From positions 1-19,816 of the forward strand of contig JACJWG010000028.1 in the NCBI GenBank assembly GCA_020637235.1: a stretch of DNA of 19,816 nucleotides, given 5' to 3'. This DNA comes from Acidimicrobiaceae bacterium. Its GTDB lineage: Bacteria > Actinomycetota > Acidimicrobiia > Acidimicrobiales > Ilumatobacteraceae. The notes beneath the pieces are model-generated. The model was not told where the DNA came from. It saw nothing but the letters and a program-made list of their open reading frames with translations, and searched no databases. The translations under genes were made by a program, and so were the position numbers. Positions 1 through 7,200 of this stretch are shown here, in pieces (the first letter of the stretch is position 1; the number at the start of each line of letters is the position of its first letter).

Positions 1-320
1 CCGATCGACACCGGGTGCTGATCTGCTGACACGAGCCCGAGCCATGCGGCGTCGTCGGCGAGATCAGTGGTGATCGCACGGTGCGCCGCCGCGGCGAGGG
101 TCGACCAGCGAGCGGCGTCCACCGCACGGACGTGCACGTGGCCGTCCACGACGCACACCTCGTCGATCTCACCCGATGCGACGAGCGCGCCGAGCGCCGA
201 GGACGGGTCCGGGCTGCGACGGCCGTCGCCGGCTGCGGTGAGCGTCGGGTGTCGCACCACCCATCGCACGGTCCGCGGATCGGCCGTGCGTTCGGCGTGC
301 AGTCGCATCACCCCCGTCAT
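1..320 (-). CDS. Partial CDS: Nfu/NifU N-terminal-like domain protein, third gene of feo operon
   Basis: An open frame runs from an ATG at 320-318 to the window edge without a stop (about 106 residues seen; the C-terminus is missing). The ATG overlaps the feoB stop by 4 bases (ATGA), so translation is probably coupled to feoB. The N-terminus, MRLHAERTADPRTVRWVV, has the shape of the Nfu/NifU N-terminal domain (short strand, then a T-x-(N/D)-P-x-x-(L/V)-(K/R)-(F/W) motif). It continues with an Ala/Gly-rich segment and an 'EIDEVCVVDGHVHVRA' strand pair that fits 'V..V.....I.V'. Nfu proteins are Fe-S cluster scaffolds, which would suit a gene tied to ferrous iron uptake. The CXXC of the Nfu C-terminal domain, if present, would lie outside the window. 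The coding call is fairly sure because of the overlap and open frame; the family call is inference from pattern only. Confidence 0.6.
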   Translation of the reverse strand, partial: MTGVMRLHAERTADPRTVRWVVRHPTLTAAGDGRRSPDPSSALGALVASGEIDEVCVVDGHVHVRAVDAARWSTLAAAAHRAITTDLADDAAWLGLVSADQHPVSI

Positions 321-2227
321 GCGAGCACCGCCACCAGTGCGTGGGCGATGAGGGCCGCGACGTACGCCAGCGCGAGCATCGAGCCGACGGCGATCGCCGG
401 CCAGCGCCACGAGTTGGTTTCGCGTCGTAGCACCGCCACCGTCGATGTGCACTGCAGCGCGTAGACGAAGAACACCAGCAACGCCGCGACCGTCGGCCCG
501 TCGAACACCGGGTCGCCGTCGTCGTCGCGCAGGTCGCGCAGCCGGTCGCCGAGGGTGGCCTCGTCGCCGGCCGTGGTGATCGCCAGGGTGCTGACGAACA
601 CCTCGCGGGCGGCGAGGCTGCCGATGATCGCGACGTTCGCCCGCCAGTCGAAGCCCATCGGAGCGAACATCGGTTCCATTCCCCGCCCGATCCGCCCGGC
701 GATGCTGTGCTCCATCTGGTGGCTCGCGGCCCGTGCCTCGTCGTACGACGGTGGCGCATCGGTGGACGGGAAGCGCAACAGCCCCCACAGGACGATCGTG
801 GTGAGCAGGATCACCGTGCCGGCCTTGCGCACGAACGACCAGACGCCGTCCCACACCTGCAGCGCGATCGACCGCGACGTGGGCCAGCGATAGGGCGGCA
901 TCTCCAGCAACACCGGGCTCGACGCGTCGGACCTGGTGGACCACGACAGCACGCCGGCGTACAGCAGACCCGACACCGCGCCGAGCAGGTAGAGCCCGAA
1001 CATCACGAGCCCCTGCGATCGGATGGGCCCGAGCACGCCGCGGTCGGCGACGAACGCGGAGACGAGCAGGGTGTACACCGGGAGCCGTGCCGTGCAGGTC
1101 ATCAACGGCGCGGCCATCATGGTCGCCAGGCGGCGGCGGTCGTTGGGGATGGTGCGGGCGGCCATGATGCCGGGGATCGCACACGCGAACGACGACAGCA
1201 GGGCGACGAAGCTGCGGCCCTCCAGCCCGAAACGACCCATCACACGATCGGCGAGGAAGGCCGCGCGCGCGAGGTACCCCACCTTCTCGAGCACGGCGAG
1301 CAGGCCGAGGAGGATGACGATCTGGGGGAGGAACACGAGCACACCGCCGACGCCGGCGACGACCCCGTCGGCCAGCAGTTCGCCGACGGTGTTCGGGAGC
1401 CAGGTGCTCACGCGACCCCCGAGGTCGGCGACGCGCCCGTCGATCCAGTCGACCGCCGGGGTGGCCAGGGTGAAGATCGACTGGAACAGCGCGAGCATCA
1501 CGCCGACGAACACGAGCGACCCGGCGACCGGGTGCAACAGCACGGCATCGATGCGCCGGGTGCGCGTGTCGGCGCGGAGGTGCAGGTGCTCGTCGCCCGT
1601 GGCGCGCGCGAGCACGCTCTCGATCCACCCCGACCGCTCGAGGGTCCCCTCGGGCGGTGCCATCAGCGGGCGCGTCCACCGATCCGGACCGGCCAGCAGA
1701 TGGCGCACGGCGTCGAGGCCGACGCCACGGTGACCGACGACACCGACGACGGGGATGCCGAGCGCGAGCGACAGCAGATCGAGGTCGAGTCCACCGCCGC
1801 GAGCCGCGAGTTCGTCGATCATGGTGAGCACCACGCAGGTCGGCCGGTCGAGCCGCAGCACCTCGGCCACGAGGAACAGCGAACGTTCGAGGGTGGTGGC
1901 ATCGGCCACCATCACGATCGCGTCCGGTGGATCGATCCCCTCGATGCGTCCGTGGAGCGCATCCGCGACCACGGCCTCGTCGGGGCTGATCGGGTCGAGC
2001 GAGTAGGTGCCGGGGAGGTCGACCAGGCGGACGAGCCCGCCGTCGACCTCGACCGTGGCCTCGCGCCGGGTGACCGTGATGCCCGGATAGTTGGCCGTCT
2101 TCGATCGCAGCCCGGTGAGTGCGTTGAACAGCGTGGTCTTGCCGGCGTTCGGGCTGCCGATCAGGGCGATCTGGGCGAGGCCGCGGTGGCCGACGAGTGT
2201 GGATCCGTCGTCGTGGCAGGCCGTCAC
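317..2227 (-). CDS. feoB: Ferrous iron transport protein B (FeoB)
   Basis: This is a 636-residue inner-membrane Fe(II) transporter with a cytoplasmic N-terminal G domain. The P-loop is GSPNAGKT at residues 24-31, switch I NYPGITV at 46-52 and G3 DLPG at 70-73. The G4 position reads TMID (135-138) where most FeoB have N-x-x-D. The membrane part carries the two Gate regions: 'FACAIPGIMAARTI' with 'APLMTCTARLPVYTLL', then 'FDWRANVAIIGSLAAREVFVS'-type sequence (second gate), and a C-terminal 'QCTSTVAVLRRETNSW' segment. It is shorter than the roughly 770-residue E. coli protein, as is common outside Proteobacteria. Start: GTG at 2227, overlapping the feoA stop as GTGA; no other start lies close. 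It is the middle gene of feoA-feoB-(Nfu-like). Regulation is probably by the iron box before feoA. Confidence 0.97.
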   Translation of the reverse strand: MTACHDDGSTLVGHRGLAQIALIGSPNAGKTTLFNALTGLRSKTANYPGITVTRREATVEVDGGLVRLVDLPGTYSLDPISPDEAVVADALHGRIEGIDPPDAIVMVADATTLERSLFLVAEVLRLDRPTCVVLTMIDELAARGGGLDLDLLSLALGIPVVGVVGHRGVGLDAVRHLLAGPDRWTRPLMAPPEGTLERSGWIESVLARATGDEHLHLRADTRTRRIDAVLLHPVAGSLVFVGVMLALFQSIFTLATPAVDWIDGRVADLGGRVSTWLPNTVGELLADGVVAGVGGVLVFLPQIVILLGLLAVLEKVGYLARAAFLADRVMGRFGLEGRSFVALLSSFACAIPGIMAARTIPNDRRRLATMMAAPLMTCTARLPVYTLLVSAFVADRGVLGPIRSQGLVMFGLYLLGAVSGLLYAGVLSWSTRSDASSPVLLEMPPYRWPTSRSIALQVWDGVWSFVRKAGTVILLTTIVLWGLLRFPSTDAPPSYDEARAASHQMEHSIAGRIGRGMEPMFAPMGFDWRANVAIIGSLAAREVFVSTLAITTAGDEATLGDRLRDLRDDDGDPVFDGPTVAALLVFFVYALQCTSTVAVLRRETNSWRWPAIAVGSMLALAYVAALIAHALVAVLA

Positions 2228-2463
2228 GACGCCACCTCGTCCACCGCGAATCGCACCTCCACGAGCGCGGCCGTGCCACGCCGGATGGCGAGGTCGGCAC
2301 CACGCACGCGGTACACGGTCGGGTCGCCGAGCGGCGCTCGCCGTCCCACCTGGATCGTGGTGCCGGGCACGAACCCGAGCGCGCCGAGCCGGTGTCCCGT
2401 CGGTCCGTCGGCGACCGATTCCACGACGACGGTGGTCCCGGTCGGCGCCTCGTGCAGTTTCAC
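2224..2463 (-). CDS. feoA: Ferrous iron transport protein A (FeoA)
   Basis: This is a 79-residue SH3-like cytoplasmic protein that works with FeoB. It has the family layout: a short N-terminal 'L.E.P.G....V', then 'GHRLGALGFVPGTTIQVGRRAPLGDP' split around the conserved R-L-x-x-L-G-F-x-P-G core, and the C-terminal 'RGADLAIRRGTAALVEV', close to the usual 'G..iaLR...A..I.V'. Its stop overlaps the feoB GTG start by 4 bases. Start choice: the GTG at 2463-2461 is the only near start codon in this frame and places the family N-terminus correctly. No Shine-Dalgarno sequence is visible and an iron-box-like palindrome directly abuts the GTG, so a leaderless or very short-leader transcript is plausible. 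Length and motif order fit the family well. Confidence 0.93.
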   Translation of the reverse strand: MKLHEAPTGTTVVVESVADGPTGHRLGALGFVPGTTIQVGRRAPLGDPTVYRVRGADLAIRRGTAALVEVRFAVDEVAS

Positions 2464-2482
2464 GTAGGTTCGCTTAACACAT
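2464..2482. promoter_or_regulatory. Candidate DtxR/IdeR iron box in front of feoA
   Basis: The plus strand reads GTAGGTTCG-C-TTAACACAT. Against the published DtxR/IdeR 19-base consensus (TTAGGTTAG-S-CTAACCTAA) I count 13 of 19 matches: the left half matches at 7 of 9 and the right half is weaker. It ends immediately before the feoA GTG start. Position before the ferrous iron uptake operon and motif class agree with Fe(II)-dependent repression, but the match is imperfect and was scored by eye. Confidence 0.45.
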
Positions 2483-2528
2483 GCGGCGGGGCCGGCACCA
2501 GGGCCGAAGGTGAGGTGTCCCTGCCGAG

Positions 2529-3740
2529 TCAGGTGCTCACGGCGACGTGCGCCGGGATCGTGCGGCGGAGCGCCAAGGTGGCCGCCACGCCGGCGATCGA
2601 GGCGCCGAGGGGGATGAGCCACACCAGCGTGAGCGAGCGGTCCATCACCAGGCCGCCGATGGTGTTCGCGAATCCCATGCACGCCTGGAACACCATGGTC
2701 GACAATCCGTAGTAGCGCCCCATCAGTTCGGGTGGGGCCAGGTCGGCGGTGAGCGGCTGGCGCACGGCGCCGAGGATCGCCTCGCCGAATCCACCGAGCA
2801 CCTGGCCGATCGCCAGCAGGACGACGGCGACGCCGAGTGCCAGGTGCGGGGTGAGCACCATGAGGACGAACGCTGCGGCGAACCACAGGTTCATCACCGC
2901 GAGCCACCGCATCCGGTCGCCGCCCCGCACCCAGCGCAGGGTGGGGATCTGGGTCAACACCACGCTGGCGGCACCGAACGTGAACAGCACGCCGATGACC
3001 GCCTTGTCGATCCCGAGTTGTGAGGCGTAGACGGGCATGAAGGCGAACAGGAACCCGAAACCGAGCGCCACGGCGACGTCGGTGCCGAGCAGCCGGACGA
3101 AGAACGTGTCGCGCAGCACCTCCCGAAACCCGGGCGTGGTGGCGATCTCGTCGCGCTCGACCCGACCGCTCGGCATGCCCGGCAGCGCCGCCAGGAACAC
3201 GAGGTACGTCGCGACGTTCACGGCGAACAGCACCCGGAACGACGCCAGGTCCTCCTGGCGCACGAGGAATCCGCCGAGCACTCCGCCCAGCGCTGCGCCG
3301 AGGTTGAGCGACGCTCGCTGGAACGCCGACACCGCCGGCCGCATCTCCACCGGCACGATGAGCGACAGCAGTGCCGCCTGCGAGGGGAACCAGAGTGCGT
3401 TGCCCACGCCGAGCAGCACACTCACCGCCACGGCAGCGCCGAACGACTCGACGAAGGCGTAGCCGACACCGGCCGCGATCGACACCAGGCAGCCGGCGGT
3501 CAGCGCCCGGCGGGCTCCGAAACGATCGCTGATCGACCCGGCGGCCGGGGTGAGCAGCACCATCGTGAAGCTCATCGACCCGACGGCCAGCCCGGCCTGC
3601 CCGAGCGGGATGCCACGGACCTCGTGGAAGTAGATGAGCACGAAGCCGAACAGCGCGGCCGAGCCGATCATGTTGACGACGATCGCCGCGAAGAGCCGTT
3701 GGATCGCCGGCTCGAAGCTGCGGATGCCGTGGTCGGACAC
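2529..3740 (-). CDS. Major facilitator superfamily (MFS) transporter
   Basis: This is a 403-residue polytopic membrane protein with about 12 hydrophobic segments. The MFS signature loop between helices 2 and 3 is GSISDRFGARRAL (G-x-x-x-D-R-x-G-x-R-R). Later features include a helix-5-like 'GAALGGVLGGFLV' segment and a central polar loop after the sixth helix ('PSGRVERDEIATTPGF'). The C-terminal half has 'ADLAPPELMGRYYGL', usual for drug/metabolite efflux members. I chose the GTG at 3740, giving MSDHGIRSFEP about 10 residues before helix 1. An in-frame ATG at 3803 would add a Pro/Arg-rich stretch and leave only 9 bases to the divergent ridA start. The substrate cannot be told. feoA lies 65 bases downstream on the same strand, but that gap holds the iron box, so a separate transcript is likelier. 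Confidence 0.88.
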   Translation of the reverse strand: MSDHGIRSFEPAIQRLFAAIVVNMIGSAALFGFVLIYFHEVRGIPLGQAGLAVGSMSFTMVLLTPAAGSISDRFGARRALTAGCLVSIAAGVGYAFVESFGAAVAVSVLLGVGNALWFPSQAALLSLIVPVEMRPAVSAFQRASLNLGAALGGVLGGFLVRQEDLASFRVLFAVNVATYLVFLAALPGMPSGRVERDEIATTPGFREVLRDTFFVRLLGTDVAVALGFGFLFAFMPVYASQLGIDKAVIGVLFTFGAASVVLTQIPTLRWVRGGDRMRWLAVMNLWFAAAFVLMVLTPHLALGVAVVLLAIGQVLGGFGEAILGAVRQPLTADLAPPELMGRYYGLSTMVFQACMGFANTIGGLVMDRSLTLVWLIPLGASIAGVAATLALRRTIPAHVAVST

Positions 3741-3812
3741 GGGCGACAGGGTACGGGTGGGGTCCCGTGGACGATCCACCGATTTCGGTCGCCGTCCGGT
3801 CATGCTGCGTCG

Positions 3813-4211
3813 ATGAGCCGTGACACCGTTCGTTCCGACGCCGCACCTGCAGCGATCGGTCCGTACTCGCAGGCCGTGCGCACCCCGGGCGGCCTGCTGT
3901 TCCTCGCTGGGCAGACGCCGATCGATCCGGCCACGGGCCGCCTGATCGACGGCGACGTCGGCGAGCAGACGCGCCGCTGTTTCACGAACCTCTTCGCGGT
4001 GCTCGCTGCGGCGGGTGCCGGCCCCGAGCACGTGCAGAAGGTGAACGTGTACCTCACCGACATGACCGACTTCGCGGCGATAAACGAGGCGTACGCCGAG
4101 CAGTTCGCGGCCCCGTTCCCGGCACGCACCACGGTGGCAGTGGCCGCCCTGCCGCTCGGTGCACGCGTGGAGATCGAGCTCGTCGCACTCGATCCGGCGG
4201 TCACGCGTTGA
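3813..4211 (+). CDS. ridA: RidA family enamine/imine deaminase
   Basis: This 132-residue cytoplasmic protein of the YjgF/YER057c/UK114 family hydrolyses reactive enamine/imine intermediates released by PLP enzymes. Family marks: 'AIGPYSQAV' near the N-terminus (Tyr18), 'FLAGQTPIDPATG', the paired 'VQKVNVYLTDMTDF' strand-loop, and 'FPARTTVAVAALPLGARVEIE' split around the active-site Arg105 and the terminal Glu residues. All expected active-site positions are present, so a true RidA-type deaminase is more likely than a non-catalytic paralogue. Start ATG at 3813 is set by the family N-terminus. It is divergent from the MFS gene; its 3' end overlaps the stop region of the convergent giant gene by 11 bases (4201-4211). 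Confidence 0.95.
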   Translation: MSRDTVRSDAAPAAIGPYSQAVRTPGGLLFLAGQTPIDPATGRLIDGDVGEQTRRCFTNLFAVLAAAGAGPEHVQKVNVYLTDMTDFAAINEAYAEQFAAPFPARTTVAVAALPLGARVEIELVALDPAVTR

Positions 4212-7200
4212 TCAGGTAGATCCAGTCGAGGTACAGGTTCGACACCCAGATCCGGTTGGTCGCCGGGTGATGGGTGAGGCCGGTGGGTTCGTCGCCGAGC
4301 GGGATGATCGTGCCGACGGCGCCCGTGCCCGGATTGACGCTCACCACGGCGTCGTTCAGCGGGAGCGACACCCACAGCTTGCCGTTCGCCAGGATCACGT
4401 CGTACGGCGAGTAGCTCGCGCCGACGGACACGGTCGACACGACGGTGTTGTTCGACGGGTTGATCTTCGACAGCGTGCCCGAGCCGTAGTTCGCGACCCA
4501 CAGGTACGTGCCGTCGGACACCATGTTGTACGGCTTGTTCCCGACGCTGATGGTCTGCAGCACGTTGCCCGTCGATGGGTCGATGCGCATCACACGACCC
4601 GGACTCGTCGTGTTGCGGCTCACCCAGATGCTGCCGAACGCCATCGTCATCTCGCTCGCGCTGCCGGCGTTGATCGTCTGGGTCACCTGCAGGGTCGACG
4701 TGTTCACCCGCTGGATCTGTCCGAGGTTCATGTTCGCGACCCACAGATCGGTGCCGTTCGCCACCATCCCGTACGGCGAGCCGCCGAGGTTCAGTGTGGC
4801 CGTGACCGCGTTGGTGGACATGTTGATCCGCGACACCGTGCCGGCGTAGAAGTTCGACACCCACAGCGTGGTGCCGCTCTGGGCGAAGCTGGTGGGCCCG
4901 AGCCCGACAGTGATGGTGGCGAGGGTGGTGCCGGTGGCGGGATCGATGCGCGACACGGTGCCGCCGTCGTTGGCCGCCCACATGTGCGTGCCGTCGAACC
5001 AGGTGTTGTAGGGCGTCGGGGTGGCGACGGCGCCGACGATCTGGTTCTTGGTGATCGCCGTCGACGCCGTGCTCGCCGGACCGGTGCCGACGGCGTTGGT
5101 TGCCGTGACGGTGAAGGTGTACGACGTGCCCGGGGTGAGACCGGTGAACGCGCACGAGGTGGTGGTGCTGGTGCACACCGCGCCGCCCGGGGCAGCCGTG
5201 ACGGTGTAACCGGTGACCGGTGAGCCGCCGTCGTCGGCCGGGGCGGTCCAGGTGACCGTCACGACCTCTCGCGTCTGGGTGGCGGCGGCGTTGGCGGGCG
5301 CCGCCGGGGCGAGTGCGACGCCCCACTTGAGCCGCAGGTACTGCTCCACCTGGCGGCGCTCGGTGGCGGTGAGCGCTCGGTCGAACAGCACCACCTCGGC
5401 CACGTCGTGATCCGACGTCGACGTCTGGGTCGCATGCCGGCCGATGGTGAGGGCACGCTGCGTCTGGGTGCCGGTGATGGAGCTGGTGGCGATGGATCGG
5501 GCGTTGGACCACAGTACGAGTTCGCTCCCTGCCCGGTGGCCGGACAGGACGTAGGTCGTGCCGGCCACCGACGTGGCGGTGGACCCGGCCGTGTACTGGT
5601 ATTGGGTGCCGTCGTCGGCGCGCACCTCACCGAGGTTGTAGGCGGTGATGCCGAACAGCGGTGTGTCGGCGGGCACCCGGTCGATGATCCTCGTGGGTGT
5701 GCCCGAGCGGCGGCGGGTGACGACGAACATGGTCCGGTCGCCGGTGATGCCGTACGGGTTCGCTGCGGGCGTGCCCTGCAGGATCGTCGTGCCGTTGAAG
5801 GTGATGACCGGCAGACCGTTCATCGTCTGGGCCGACGCGGTCGGAGCCTGCCCGCTGGGTGCCGACGTGTGGTTGTTGCGGCCCGACTTGTCGGTCCACG
5901 TGCTCACCGAGCCGGCGGTGCTGCCGGTCTCGCCGGCGACGCCCTCCACGCGGCCGTCGCCGTCGATGTCGGCGCTGTCGAGCCACACACGGGAGTTGGT
6001 GCTCACCAGGATCGCCGGGCGCGTGATGAGCGTGATCGGCACGGAGGCCGGACCGGTGCCGGTGGCGTTCGTGGCGGTGACGGTGACGGTGTACGGCGCA
6101 CCGTTGGCCAGACCCGTCAGGGTGCAGGAGGTGCCGGCGGACGTACAGGTGCGGGTGGTCTGACCGGTGGCGGTGGCGGTGACGGTGTAGCCGGTGATCG
6201 CCGACAGGTACTGGTTGGCAGCGCGCCACTGCACCACGGCCGATCCGTCGGACGGGGCGGCGGTGAGGTTGATCGGTGCCGACGGCACCACTGCCGGCTG
6301 GCTCCACTTCGTGGCGAGGTAGGCGGTCGCATCGGCCACGGCGAGCGAGTCGAGGCCGCCGTTCACCACGATGACCTCGCCGATGGTGCCGCCGAAGTCC
6401 CAGCCGCTGCTCCGCGACTCTTCGGCGAGCCCGCCGATGTTCATCCGTGTCCAGTGGAAGCTGTCGGTCCCGTCGCCGTGGTCGACGCCGACACGGACCG
6501 GGCCGCCGTTCACCGAGTCGACGCCCTCGGTGACGTCGATCTCCACGTTCTGCGACGACATCCAGTCGACGACCCCGGGCCCGGCCGACGCGACGACGCG
6601 GGTGTTGATCGCGTTCCACTCCTGGCCGACGGCGCCCCACGACACCTGCCGCTCGGCCTGGTAGGCGACGAGCACCGTCCAGTTCGCGCCCTTGTCGAAC
6701 GGGGCGTCGCCCGACTGCAGGATCGCGAGGAACTCGTCGATGCCGCTGAACGCGACCGCTGGCCGACCGCTCATCGTGCCGAGCGACGGGCGCTGGGCGA
6801 CGGTGGCCTGGCGGGCGTCGGGGAGTGCGTTCGGCGCGAGGTTGTCCCAGTTCGACACCTTCCACTCGTCGATCGACGCGCCGGCGGCGGCGCTCGCCAG
6901 CGCCGGCGAGATCGTGAGCGTGAGACCGTCGCGGTCGGTGACGGTGTAGGTGGCGCCGTTGATGCGGATCGTGGCACCCACCGTGACCGGCACCATGATC
7001 CGGGCGCGCAGCACGGCACCCGTGCCGCCGCCCCCCGACGGCGTCACCGTGGGCTCGGACGTGTAGCCGCTGCCGCGCTGCCACAGGTTGGGCAACGAGA
7101 CCGACCCGCCGTTCACGGCCAAGCCGCCGGCGACGGCGCCGGTTCCGCCGCCGCCGGCGAACGTGAGGTTCGGCGAGCTGGTGTAGCCGGTGCCACCGCT

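Noticed and set aside
707..2467. Long plus-strand open frame opposite feoB/feoA
   Set aside because: No domain is visible, and it is fully antisense to clear FeoA and FeoB.
3741..3803. N-terminal extension of the MFS gene to ATG 3803 or further to 4031
   Set aside because: The added residues are Pro/Arg-rich, precede the first helix without homology, and the longest form runs through ridA. The GTG at 3740 is preferred, though ATG 3803 cannot be excluded.
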